A DNA stretch of 64,000 nucleotides, from positions 62,001 through 126,000 of the forward strand of contig NZ_RLII01000008.1 of NCBI RefSeq assembly GCF_004102745.1. The letters are read 5' to 3'. The position numbers and the translations under genes are program-made. The DNA is from Acetivibrio mesophilus. Its GTDB lineage: Bacteria > Bacillota > Clostridia > Acetivibrionales > Acetivibrionaceae. The notes under the pieces were generated by a model. It had not been told where the DNA came from. It worked only from the letters and a program-made list of their open reading frames with translations, and searched no databases. Of the stretch, positions 28,601-37,014 are shown piece after piece (position 1 is the stretch's first letter; each line of letters begins with the position of its first letter).

Positions 28601-30815
28601 TCACCTTGGTACTGTTGTTGATTTTGATAAAATCTCCGAGAGTGAACAGGAGAAGATGCTATTTTTTAGCAGTGAGGCGAGGTTCATATTCTATAAAGCG
28701 CTGTCGCAAAAATTTACCGACCCCGAAATAAGAATTGTATCTGCGGTATCAATGGATGGCTGCCATGGTTATGCCCAAGAGAAACAGATTGGAATAGACC
28801 CATTCTACGGTGCTGTATCAGGTCTTTATAAAGGACTTAGAAAAGAGTGGAGTAAATCCGTAATCAGGATTGTAGATCTAGGTTCAAACAAGGGAAGTCC
28901 ATTGAATAATGACGATTTATTGTCGCTTGCCCAAGAGATGGAGAATAAGTGCGATGAGTATGAAATTGGATACTGTGACGGTAAGCGAGGTGTAATCAAG
29001 CTAAAAAATCTGGACCGCAATAGTTTTAAGCAGATGAATATTCCGGAAGATGCCCATTTCGTTATTACCGGCGGGGGAAATGGAATTACCTCGGAGATAA
29101 CAAGAGGGTTATCCCAAAGATTTAAGGGAAAATACACGATAATTGGAAGGACAGAGCTTTTGGATGATACTGTAGAGATTTCCGAAGGTGATGAGGCTTC
29201 CGTCAATAATATCAAGCTGGAAATTCAAAAAAGACTGGAGAAGACCAATGAAAGGGTAACTCCAGTAATGGTACAAAAGGAATATGACAGGCTTGTGAAG
29301 TCTAATTCAATTAAAAGACTGATAGAGAGCATAAAAAAGGATGGAAACAGTGGTGTATATCTATCCTGCGATATAAGAAATTATGAGGAACTTAAAAAGG
29401 CTCTTGATAAGGCTGTACAAGAAAACGGTCCTGTTCATGTTCTTATTCATGGAGCGGGAGTGGAAAAAAGCAGACTTTTAACCCAAAAGGAAACAGAAGA
29501 GTTCAAGGAGATATTTTCTGTAAAGGCAAAGGGCCTTTGCAACCTTTATCGAATATTGGACAGAAAAGAACTGAAAATTGCTATAGCTTTCTCTTCCATA
29601 TCCGGAAGGTTTGGCAATGAGGCGCAAATTGACTACTGTGCCGCCAATAGCTTTATTAATAGCTTTATGTCAATGCTAGGGAACACTCACAAGGATATAT
29701 ACTCCTTGAGCTTGGCATGGTCCGGATGGAAAGACGTGGGTATGGCTTGGAGAAATGAGTTTATTAAAATAAACTCTGAGGAAATGGGCCTTCATCTAAT
29801 TGAGCCCGAGAGGGGAACCGACGAGTTTATCAATATTCTAACTGGAGGTCTAGACTCAAAAGAAGTGGTTATAAGCAGGGGACTTGGTGCTCTTGCCAAT
29901 AACAGAGCGGCTGATGAAAACTTAGATGATAGGCCGATGATTGATTGGATAGCTAAAAAAGACGGAAGGATTGAAAAGGTATTTAAAGTTGTTTCCGTCA
30001 AAAGGGATGCCATTTTCGATCATCACAGACTTGGAACAGTACCCCTTGCTCCAGCTGTGGCCTTCATGGAACTTGGGGCGGAAACCTTGAGCCTGATATC
30101 AGGCAAAGATGGGCAGTGTTGCTTTAGGAATGTCAGCATCGATAAGCCTTTAAAGCTTTTCCATGAGGAGCCAAAGGAAGTAATTGTTTTGGTGAATCAG
30201 AAGGAAGGAACAGAAAGTTTTGATATGAAGTCATATACTTATCTGAATTCCAGATTCGGTGTCTCAAGGTTTATAGGACTAAACAGCATGAATGTCAGCA
30301 GCAATTTAGGAGAATACAGCCACCTTCTTGAGATGATGAAAATTGAAAATGAACCTATGGAAGAAGGCTTTACGGCCGAATCACTTAGAGCCTTCCTGCA
30401 AAAGAATAGTAATTCTATTAATCTGGGAACGCTGTTTGTTGACGAGAAAAAAGAAAACAACGTTTATAGACGGAACAAAAACGGCGCAATATTCTCAATG
30501 CTTCTTCCGGAGGAGGAATTAATCAATAAAAAATATAATCTGGATAAATTACTGATAAATCCAGCTTTTGCCGATTCGATTTTCCAGGTTTGCGGGGTAC
30601 ACTCCCAGTTTGAGAGCGATGTAGTATACCTCCCATGGCAGGTTGAAGAGTTCGGCATTGTGAAGGTTCCGAAGGAAATGATGCGCTACAAGGCATATTC
30701 TATATTGAAGCATAAGGACGACGAAATAAAAGTATACGATGCTATTATGGTCAATGAAAAAAATGAGGTCTGTTATTATGCTAAAAATGTTAGGATGAGG
30801 GTTATTCACTCATGA
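22602..30815 (+). CDS. PUFA-synthase-like iterative megasynthase KS-AT-KS-(ACP-like)x3-KR-DH
   Basis: About 2737 residues from ATG 22602, behind GGGGAGG. KS1 spans ~9-470 (Cys222, His356 in HGTGT, His397 in KSNIGH). AT spans ~610-910 (GHSLGE Ser698, Arg723, His803); Arg 25 residues after Ser, as in FabD, favours malonyl. KS2 spans ~1040-1490 (Cys1232, His1380, His1420, in divergent motifs). Three ACP-like domains lie near 1575-1653, 1684-1758 and 1811-1885, each with GIDTVKQAT and Thr (1610, 1718, 1845) instead of Ser. A KR structural half spans ~1890-2150 and a catalytic KR ~2150-2400 (GGGNGIT; Ser2332, Tyr2345, Asn2349). The C-terminal double-hotdog DH, ~2440-2737, has His2474/2475 and Asp2658 in DSIFQ. 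There is no ER, thioesterase or membrane segment. The KR and ACP style resemble PfaA of PUFA synthases. Its stop overlaps the PPTase start. Confidence 0.9.
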   Translation: MKNYFYPEERIAIVGMGALLPDANNVDLFWSNILSKKVSIREVPDSILSRDIYYDRDAFGKINKKDKSYTRIVAPVDVDDYTSLSRKFKIPPAVAEHMDPNQHVAIYCVDQALQSLANSNINRERTAVIMCTGAPGIRYNNIIRRTYYEKIEHYLRNNPRLNSNFKKEELDELVQGLSNIALDGTIPITEDSAPGMLQSITAARISNLFDFYGPSYTIDAACASSLAAVISGITGLLRKDYDVLITGGVDVTLDESPFVVFSAINALSPTGSYPFDSRANGFVIGLGGGILVLKRLEDALRDNDRIYALISGFGQGSDGKGKYIAAPNEEGQFRVIKSTLEMSNYNADTIEYIEAHGTGTSVGDVVEIKALKKAFEAMGVTKKNFCGISSVKSNIGHLRYAAGSPGLIKAAMALHNKILPPTANVENINPKLGIEDSPFYILTDKKQWRENTSHPRRANVSAYGFGGADYSIALEEFRPEFLKKTYAFSKPAEDAKNSSDAPTQEIVLFSGSSIEEINESYRLFVEENIEGSDFEQLVFNNNSSVSAKKEYRLAICACSMDELKDKYHIFEDFINENKSENFQALYLKGIYFGKGEAVSPDKVAWMFPGQASQYPNMLEGIYERYPQIESFYMQADAVWKSKYGYEITSLVFGDDEERLQTVLKDTKNTHPAMFLSNIAMYKLLSESGIKADYMIGHSLGEITALHASGMLDLKSALRLIGERGFAFDGIPEEDRGIMMSIKADRLKVEELIKESGLKVSVANINSPDQTVVGGREEQISKMTEALERNKITYSKLNVSHAFHTELVSGAAESYYEKIKDMVFDVPKAHVMACHRKDFYPEDKEKMKKVPSILKEQIVSSVNFTESVLKLYEKGVRIFVEAGPSSVLTNLVKNILQGKDVKVVASNNKRKNPVDAYKQALAELFAYGMDVSVLPSGKALKYSKGMARIVDETCNFQAEVKAPIEVNVKTSKSSEKESIVYSGASAGLPGTFKKVFSDDNFDLLFEGKNLIERLTDDEANSILDLNITRLLKTEAQTTFKRLSSINEVIQLAGKLGKIDMLNDYQIDEKALKQMTMTVCAGVAAGYEALKDAGIPLVREQIRTSTGSYLPGRLVLPEHMQDDTGIIFANGFFPVESCISEVSKYVASRFGSKTRNDLLDFYESVISKVSDYSVKKYLTDWFNLHYSRLMYNSGEEEIYEFNHDFLALLCSQANNRLAQFIGAMGPNFFLSAACSSTITAVTVAEDLIRAGHARRMIVIGAENITSKTTLPWSAASFLSMGSLTISPDLFEAAVPFDNRRNGMILGAGAVGLVIEKESDVAERGMNGICRILGTHVFNTAGHQSKIDSNKFSVELDRFMTKMEEEYGFDRKNIAKRTVYYSHETFSPRNGGCANAEKATLETAFGSSFRDIKVINTKGLTGHTMGASIEEAVAAKALQYQKIPPIANFREPDPDLEGLNLSEGGLYSFDYVIRMVTGYGAQGNYHLLQKIATGDERIFDREAYQRWLDKITASRDAKLGKCGRILVAEGTEGKIEQPAEEFSFGNGAADVLNSKPKYDMNAGVVASSSIDKPQMADKSVVDEILGIYSEITRYPKDMLDLNMEVEADLGIDTVKQATILSIISEKFNIPQEDTIKLSNYPTIGHVVSMVQARYSKEASFKQESTPVGVKNDVSLDNRKTESIAAKDVQEEVFKVISEITKYPVEILERNMEMEADLGIDTVKQATIFSILSEKFNIGENGGNISQYKTVGSIVDLVNESQKSKSEESSNLATGIINSDAYDFKRMTHKTQSSKEGSKVERNKTEIGGTDNEKDIEAKVLEVISEITKYPAEMLERDMEMEADLGIDTVKQATIVSLLSDRFDIGKDERINISDYKTIGGIIDLVKGSFKKAESSYEEVKGEVAAVESVDDEDIYIDRNLCLQIPVFVEEKAMGTDFELKDKRIWVIGDNSEQVQKVSQYFAKLCAGVEEFLFADFCDGAELEKKVSDFLNKNQKVDAIVDCTHLGTVVDFDKISESEQEKMLFFSSEARFIFYKALSQKFTDPEIRIVSAVSMDGCHGYAQEKQIGIDPFYGAVSGLYKGLRKEWSKSVIRIVDLGSNKGSPLNNDDLLSLAQEMENKCDEYEIGYCDGKRGVIKLKNLDRNSFKQMNIPEDAHFVITGGGNGITSEITRGLSQRFKGKYTIIGRTELLDDTVEISEGDEASVNNIKLEIQKRLEKTNERVTPVMVQKEYDRLVKSNSIKRLIESIKKDGNSGVYLSCDIRNYEELKKALDKAVQENGPVHVLIHGAGVEKSRLLTQKETEEFKEIFSVKAKGLCNLYRILDRKELKIAIAFSSISGRFGNEAQIDYCAANSFINSFMSMLGNTHKDIYSLSLAWSGWKDVGMAWRNEFIKINSEEMGLHLIEPERGTDEFINILTGGLDSKEVVISRGLGALANNRAADENLDDRPMIDWIAKKDGRIEKVFKVVSVKRDAIFDHHRLGTVPLAPAVAFMELGAETLSLISGKDGQCCFRNVSIDKPLKLFHEEPKEVIVLVNQKEGTESFDMKSYTYLNSRFGVSRFIGLNSMNVSSNLGEYSHLLEMMKIENEPMEEGFTAESLRAFLQKNSNSINLGTLFVDEKKENNVYRRNKNGAIFSMLLPEEELINKKYNLDKLLINPAFADSIFQVCGVHSQFESDVVYLPWQVEEFGIVKVPKEMMRYKAYSILKHKDDEIKVYDAIMVNEKNEVCYYAKNVRMRVIHS

Positions 30816-31537
30816 TTATTCAGAATAATACTTATGAGGACGACACTGTGAGGTTGACAAAGCTCTATTTGGATAGACAGGCCGCAGAACATGAGTTTTG
30901 CTTTCATGTGGTGGATATGGGGGAAATGGCTCGAAGGCTTAAAAGGGATGAAGAAAGTATTTTGACAGTGTTGTCCGTAAGAGAGCTCTTGCATTTGAGA
31001 GAATTGAGAAACCCGAAGAATAGGCTACAATGGATTTCGGGAAGATATGCGGTAAAATCGGCAGTTTTTAAACTAAAGCTAAGAGAGCAGAGCATAATGG
31101 ATCCATGTTGCTTGGATGTAGTGAAAGGGGCAGATTCCGCCCCTTTCATCCTCCAATATCCCGACTTATGTGTATCCATAACTCACTCATTCCCATATTG
31201 CGTTGGTATAGTGGCAAAGAGGGCAATCGGAATAGATATGGAAAAGGTTTTTATTCCGGAAGATTCATTGATAAAGCACTTCTTTTCCGATAGGGAGGAA
31301 AAGTTTCTAAAAAGTCTTAGAAATACCGATGAATACTCGGTAAAATCTACAATTTTATGGACAAGAAAAGAGGCTGTTTCAAAGCTTTTTCGCTTGGGAA
31401 TGAAGATGGATTTTAGGGAACTGGATACCCTGGAGGATGCGATAATCTTTCAGGGTAGAAGCAATGTTCGCCTGTTTTCTTTCGTATGCAATAGTTATTG
31501 CCTTTCTCTGGCATTGTTTGATTGTGATGAAAACTGA
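30812..31537 (+). CDS. Sfp-type 4'-phosphopantetheinyl transferase
   Basis: Transfers phosphopantetheine from CoA to carrier-protein serines. The 241 residues show the Sfp signatures VSITHSFPYCVGIVA, GIDMEKV (Mg-binding Asp/Glu) and LWTRKEAVSKL. The ATG overlaps the megasynthase TGA (ATGA), giving tight translational coupling. This is typical of PPTases dedicated to a local synthase. The ACP at 18489-18734 is its obvious target. Whether it can act on the Thr sites of the megasynthase is an open question. Confidence 0.92.
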   Translation: MIIQNNTYEDDTVRLTKLYLDRQAAEHEFCFHVVDMGEMARRLKRDEESILTVLSVRELLHLRELRNPKNRLQWISGRYAVKSAVFKLKLREQSIMDPCCLDVVKGADSAPFILQYPDLCVSITHSFPYCVGIVAKRAIGIDMEKVFIPEDSLIKHFFSDREEKFLKSLRNTDEYSVKSTILWTRKEAVSKLFRLGMKMDFRELDTLEDAIIFQGRSNVRLFSFVCNSYCLSLALFDCDEN

Positions 31538-31558
31538 AATTATAGATTAAAAATAATA

Positions 31559-31598
31559 AAACTGAGCATAATATTTATGCACGATAATGCTTAGGTTT
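31559..31598 (+). terminator. Possible terminator hairpin after the acyl cluster
   Basis: AAACTGAGCAT pairs with ATGCTTAGGTTT around an 18-base AT-rich loop. There is only a poor T tract, so the terminator role is uncertain. Confidence 0.4.
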
Positions 31599-31656
31599 CA
31601 TAGCCATGAAAGTAAAAATACTTTGTTAAAAAATTAATTATTTTTTAACTAAAGTA

Positions 31657-31685
31657 TTGAAAATGAAAATAAAATAATATAAAAT
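31657..31685 (+). promoter_or_regulatory. Promoter of gap
   Basis: TTGAAA, a 17-base spacer and TAAAAT, with an A/T-rich GTTAAAAAATTA block upstream. Layout and sequence resemble the element before pgk (32945-32973). It lies about 115 bases before the gap ATG. Confidence 0.6.
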
Positions 31686-31787
31686 GAAACATGGTGTAAG
31701 ATATACTTGCCAGAGGATGAATTTTTTACTGCATTCATGCTGTATGGCAGCTAATATAAGCATTAAGTCAAATTTTAATTTACATAG

Positions 31788-32810
<1,023 letters not shown>

Positions 32811-32820
32811 TTATTGCTGA

Positions 32821-32865
32821 AAATTCAATTAAAAAGGTTCGGTTAAAACCGGGCCTTTTTGAATT
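32821..32865 (+). terminator. Terminator after gap
   Basis: A long stem, AAATTCAATTAAAAAGG... against ...CCTTTTTGAATTT with inner CGGTT/AACCG, provides its own T tract. Confidence 0.8.
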
Positions 32866-32944
32866 TAAGGTTCTTTGCCGAAGGAAAAGTCTCTAAATCA
32901 GAAAAAAATTTTGTTAAAAAATAGATAAATTTTATTGTGTACTA

Positions 32945-32973
32945 TTGAAAAGTATGAAAAAAAGATATAAAAT
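32945..32973 (+). promoter_or_regulatory. Promoter of pgk
   Basis: TTGAAA, a 17-base spacer and TAAAAT, preceded by GTTAAAAAATAG. Same layout as the gap promoter. It lies about 105 bases before the pgk ATG. Confidence 0.6.
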
Positions 32974-33075
32974 GTTAACGGTTTAATGGAGACATTTTTA
33001 GACGTTAATACATAAAGTGCAGTTTAAGAATCAATAATACAATAATGTTCAATATGTTTAGGAGCGTGAATATTT

Positions 33076-34269
33076 ATGGCAATGATGAACAAGAAAACCA
33101 TTGAGGATGTTGATGTAAAAGGTAAAAAGGTCATAGTCCGTGTTGATTTTAACGTACCGTTGGACGAAAACAGAAATATTACCGATGATAAAAGAATAGT
33201 TGGTGCACTTCCAACCATTAAGTATCTGGTAGATAACGGTGCAAAAACTATATTGGTTTCACACCTCGGAAGACCTAAAGAAGGCTTTGAGGATAAATAC
33301 AGCATGACTCCAACTGCCGTTAAGCTTGGAGAACTTCTCGGAAAAGAAGTAATAATGGCAAAAGATGTTATTGGTCCTGATGCAAAAGCAAAAGCAGCTG
33401 CATTAAAGGATGGAGAAGTTTTAATGCTTGAGAATGTTAGATTCCACAAGGAAGAAACTAAAAATGACCCGGCTTTTGCAAAAGAATTGGCAAGCATGGC
33501 TGAAATTTATGTAAATGATGCCTTCGGAACAGCTCACAGGGCTCATGCTTCAACAGCAGGTCTTGCTGATCATCTGCCGGCAGTATGCGGATACCTTATC
33601 CAAAAGGAAATAGATTTTATGGGCAAAGCTCTGTCAAACCCAGAAAGACCTTTTGTGGCAATATTGGGTGGTGCTAAGGTTTCAGATAAAATAGGTGTTA
33701 TCGAGAACCTTATTGACAAGGTTGACACTCTTATAGTTGGCGGAGGTATGGCATATACTTTCTTTAAGGCAAAGGGATACAGCATAGGTACATCCCTGTG
33801 TGAAGATGATAAAGTAGACCTTGCAAAAAGCCTTATAGAGAAGGCAGAGAGCAAGGGAGTTAAGTTGCTGCTTCCTGTAGATAATGTTGTGGGAAAAGAG
33901 TTCAGCAATGATACAGAACGTAAGACAGTTCCATCAAATCAAATCCCGGACGGATGGATGGGTATGGATATTGGTGCTGAAACTGTTAAGTTATATTCAG
34001 ATGCAATTAAAAATGCTAAAACTGTTGTATGGAATGGTCCTATGGGAGTATTTGAGTTCTCCAACTTTGCTAACGGAACAAAGGAAGTAGCAAAAGCTGT
34101 TGCCGAATCCGGAGCAATTTCTATAATAGGAGGCGGAGATTCTGCTGCTGCTGTTGAACAGCTTGGTTTTGCAGATAAAATTACTCACATTTCAACTGGA
34201 GGCGGAGCATCACTGGAGTTCCTGGAAGGAAAGGTATTGCCGGGAATTGATGTATTAATGGATAAATAA
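33076..34269 (+). CDS. pgk: Phosphoglycerate kinase
   Basis: Transfers phosphate from 1,3-bisphosphoglycerate to ADP. The 397 residues have [12 protein letters not shown] with substrate-binding residues, the HLGRP motif, the hinge region and the nucleotide-binding [12 protein letters not shown] 33076 has AGGAG upstream; ATG 33082 or 33085 are close alternatives. It is followed 14 bases later by tpiA, so pgk-tpiA form an operon. Confidence 0.97.
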   Translation: MAMMNKKTIEDVDVKGKKVIVRVDFNVPLDENRNITDDKRIVGALPTIKYLVDNGAKTILVSHLGRPKEGFEDKYSMTPTAVKLGELLGKEVIMAKDVIGPDAKAKAAALKDGEVLMLENVRFHKEETKNDPAFAKELASMAEIYVNDAFGTAHRAHASTAGLADHLPAVCGYLIQKEIDFMGKALSNPERPFVAILGGAKVSDKIGVIENLIDKVDTLIVGGGMAYTFFKAKGYSIGTSLCEDDKVDLAKSLIEKAESKGVKLLLPVDNVVGKEFSNDTERKTVPSNQIPDGWMGMDIGAETVKLYSDAIKNAKTVVWNGPMGVFEFSNFANGTKEVAKAVAESGAISIIGGGDSAAAVEQLGFADKITHISTGGGASLEFLEGKVLPGIDVLMDK

Positions 34270-34283
34270 GGGGAGACGATATC

Positions 34284-35039
34284 ATGAGTAGAAAAATTAT
34301 TGCAGCTGGTAACTGGAAAATGAATAAAACAGCAAAAGAAGCTGTTGAGTTTGTAGAGGCCTTAAAAGGTAGAGTTGCAGACGCCGATGCTGAAGTAGTA
34401 GTAGGTGTGCCTTTTGTATGTTTGCCGGGGGTTGTTGAAGCAGCTAAAGGATCAAATATAAAGGTTGCTGCACAAAACATGCACTGGGAGGAAAGTGGCG
34501 CTTTTACAGGAGAAGTGTCAGGTCCTATGTTGTCCGAGCTTGGAGTTGACTATGTTATCATTGGCCACTCTGAAAGAAGACAGTACTTCGGAGAGACTGA
34601 TGAGACAGTCAATAAAAAGGCGCATGCGGCATTCAAATACGGTTTAAAACCAATTATCTGTGTGGGTGAATCCCTGACACAAAGAGAACAGGGAATTACC
34701 GCTGAGTTGGTAAGATATCAGGTTAAGATTGCTTTATTGGGTCTTTCTGCCGAACAGGTAAAAGAGACTGTAATAGCTTATGAGCCTATTTGGGCGATCG
34801 GTACTGGAAAGACAGCTACAAATGAACAGGCAGAGGAAGTTTGCGGCATAATAAGAGTCTGCGTTAAAGAGCTTTATGGCGAAGATGTTGCCGAAACTGT
34901 CAGAATTCAATACGGCGGAAGTGTTAATGCAGCTAATGCAGCACAACTTTTCGGCATGCCGAATATTGATGGAGGCCTTGTAGGAGGCGCAAGTCTCAAA
35001 CTTGATGACTTTGAAAAAATTGCAAAGCACAATAAGTAA
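34284..35039 (+). CDS. tpiA: Triosephosphate isomerase
   Basis: Interconverts dihydroxyacetone phosphate and glyceraldehyde-3-phosphate. The 251 residues show the TIM-barrel active site: Lys12 in GNWKMN, His in IIGHSERR, Glu in [10 protein letters not shown], and the phosphate-gripping YGGSVN and GLVGGASL. The ATG is behind AAGGGGAG just after pgk. Confidence 0.97.
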   Translation: MSRKIIAAGNWKMNKTAKEAVEFVEALKGRVADADAEVVVGVPFVCLPGVVEAAKGSNIKVAAQNMHWEESGAFTGEVSGPMLSELGVDYVIIGHSERRQYFGETDETVNKKAHAAFKYGLKPIICVGESLTQREQGITAELVRYQVKIALLGLSAEQVKETVIAYEPIWAIGTGKTATNEQAEEVCGIIRVCVKELYGEDVAETVRIQYGGSVNAANAAQLFGMPNIDGGLVGGASLKLDDFEKIAKHNK

Positions 35040-35071
35040 TATTGTGAGTTTAAAAATTGTGTAGATTACAT

Positions 35072-35110
35072 AAAACAGTCCCATCAAAATAATTGAGGGA
35101 CTGTTTTATT
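35072..35110 (+). terminator. Terminator after tpiA
   Basis: AAACAGTCCC pairs with GGGACTGTTT, loop ~14 bases, then TTATTT. Confidence 0.8.
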
Positions 35111-35118
35111 TACCTATA

Positions 35119-35147
35119 TTCAAAAACCTTAAAATGTGGTATATATA
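35119..35147 (+). promoter_or_regulatory. Possible promoter of gpmI
   Basis: TTCAAA, a 17-base spacer and TATATA between the tpiA terminator and the gpmI start. Pattern match only. Confidence 0.35.
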
Positions 35148-35204
35148 AATAGGATTGTATTCAATTTAAATACATAATGAATAAATTGAAATGGAGTGTA
35201 TAAT

Positions 35205-36740
35205 ATGAAAGATAGGCTCGTAACATTGATTATTTTAGATGGTTTTGGTATTAATCCGAAGAAAGAGGGTAATGCCATAGAGGCTGCAAATAAACCGAAT
35301 ATAGACAGGTTTATGAGAGAGTATCCCAACACAATAATTCGTACAAGTGGTATGGATGTTGGACTTCCCAACGGCCAAATGGGTAATTCCGAGGTGGGAC
35401 ACACCAACATTGGGGCCGGAAGAATTGTATATCAGGAGCTTACTAGAATAACTAAATCCATTGAAGATGGGGACTTTTTTGAGAAAAAGGAGTTTATGGA
35501 TGCTATTGAAAACTGTCGAAAGAACAATTCAAAGCTGCATCTTTTCGGTCTTCTCTCTGATGGTGGTGTACACAGCCACAATACCCATTTATATGGATTG
35601 CTAGAGTTTGCTAAAAAACAGAATTTACAAGATGTATATGTTCATTGCTTCTTTGATGGTAGGGATGTCCCACCGGACAGTGCAATGGGCTATGTGGAAG
35701 AGCTTGAAGAAAAGCTTAAGGAAATTGGTGTCGGTGAAATTGCTTCAGTTATGGGAAGATATTATGCTATGGACCGTGACAATAGATGGGAAAGAGTAAA
35801 GCTTGCCTATGATGCCATGGTGCTTGGAAAAGGAAATGAGGCCTTAAGTGCAAAAGAGGCAGTTGCGGAATCATACGCAAAACAAGAGTTTGATGAATTT
35901 GTCAAACCTACGGTTATTATGAAAAATGGATCTCCTGTCGCTACCATTGATGAAAACGATTCAATCATATTCTTCAACTTTAGGCCCGACAGAGCCAGAG
36001 AAATTACCAGAACTTTTACAGATGTTGATTTTGCTGGTTTTGAAAGGGGAAAAGGATATTTTCCGGTGTTCTTTGTCTGCATGACCCAATATGATAAAAC
36101 CATAGAAAATGCTGTTGTTGCATTTAAACCCCAGAGCCTTGAAAACACCTTTGGAGAGTATATAAGTAGGAATGGATTGAGGCAGCTTAGAATTGCTGAG
36201 ACAGAAAAATATGCTCATGTTACTTTCTTTTTTAATGGTGGCGTTGAAGCTGTATATGAAGGAGAGGACAGGGTGTTGATAAATTCTCCGAAGGTTGCGA
36301 CATATGACATGAAGCCTGAAATGAGCGCTTATGAGGTGACGGACAATGTATTAGAGTGCATAAATAAAAAAGAATACGATGTAATAATACTAAATTATGC
36401 AAATCCTGACATGGTGGGCCATACAGGAGTGTTTGATGCTGCAAAGTCTGCAATTGAAGCCATTGACGAATGCTTAGGAAAGGTTATACCTGCAATACTT
36501 GAACAGGGTGGCGTGGCACTAATAACTGCAGATCACGGAAACTCCGAGCAAATGCTGGATTATGATACCAGCGGGCCTTTTACAGCGCATACAACCAATC
36601 CTGTTCCACTCATTGCTATAGGCTTGGGAGACATTAAGTTAAAGGAAGGAAGGCTGGCAGATCTTGCGCCGACAATGCTCAGTATTTTAGGGCTAGAAAA
36701 GCCTGCGGAAATGACCGGTGAGTCATTAATAATAAAGTAA
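35205..36740 (+). CDS. gpmI: 2,3-bisphosphoglycerate-independent phosphoglycerate mutase
   Basis: Mn-dependent mutase of the alkaline-phosphatase superfamily that converts 3- to 2-phosphoglycerate. About 511 residues from ATG 35205, with GGAG eight bases upstream; the in-frame GTG 35196 overlaps that site. The catalytic Ser62 lies in GNSEVGH, and metal ligands lie in [25 protein letters not shown] and [10 protein letters not shown]. It is separated from tpiA by a terminator. Confidence 0.97.
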   Translation: MKDRLVTLIILDGFGINPKKEGNAIEAANKPNIDRFMREYPNTIIRTSGMDVGLPNGQMGNSEVGHTNIGAGRIVYQELTRITKSIEDGDFFEKKEFMDAIENCRKNNSKLHLFGLLSDGGVHSHNTHLYGLLEFAKKQNLQDVYVHCFFDGRDVPPDSAMGYVEELEEKLKEIGVGEIASVMGRYYAMDRDNRWERVKLAYDAMVLGKGNEALSAKEAVAESYAKQEFDEFVKPTVIMKNGSPVATIDENDSIIFFNFRPDRAREITRTFTDVDFAGFERGKGYFPVFFVCMTQYDKTIENAVVAFKPQSLENTFGEYISRNGLRQLRIAETEKYAHVTFFFNGGVEAVYEGEDRVLINSPKVATYDMKPEMSAYEVTDNVLECINKKEYDVIILNYANPDMVGHTGVFDAAKSAIEAIDECLGKVIPAILEQGGVALITADHGNSEQMLDYDTSGPFTAHTTNPVPLIAIGLGDIKLKEGRLADLAPTMLSILGLEKPAEMTGESLIIK

Positions 36741-36779
36741 GAATTAATCCTGTTTAGATTAATAAATCAAGTAATATCC

Positions 36780-36811
36780 AAAACTTCGGCATTAAAAGCC
36801 GGAGTTTTTTA
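36780..36811 (+). terminator. Terminator after gpmI
   Basis: AAACTTCGGC and GCCGGAGTTT form a stem with one wobble, a seven-base loop, then a T run. Confidence 0.8.
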
Positions 36812-37014
36812 TTTTTTTATTATTTTATTTTTCATTTTGTTAACCTTAGGACAAATATTTCTTGCAAATTGTTTCATATTGTAGTAAATTATTGTAGGAA
36901 GAATTTGTTGCATTTTTGGAGACAGCGCTTATCTGACATAACACCTTTTAGCATAATAATGTATTGTAAGGCCTGCAAGGGAAGTACACATCAATATGAA
37001 AAAGGATGGTCAGT

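Noticed and set aside
22602-30815. KS2 as a chain-length factor
   Set aside because: A classical chain-length factor lacks the active-site cysteine; Cys1232 with two downstream histidines is present.
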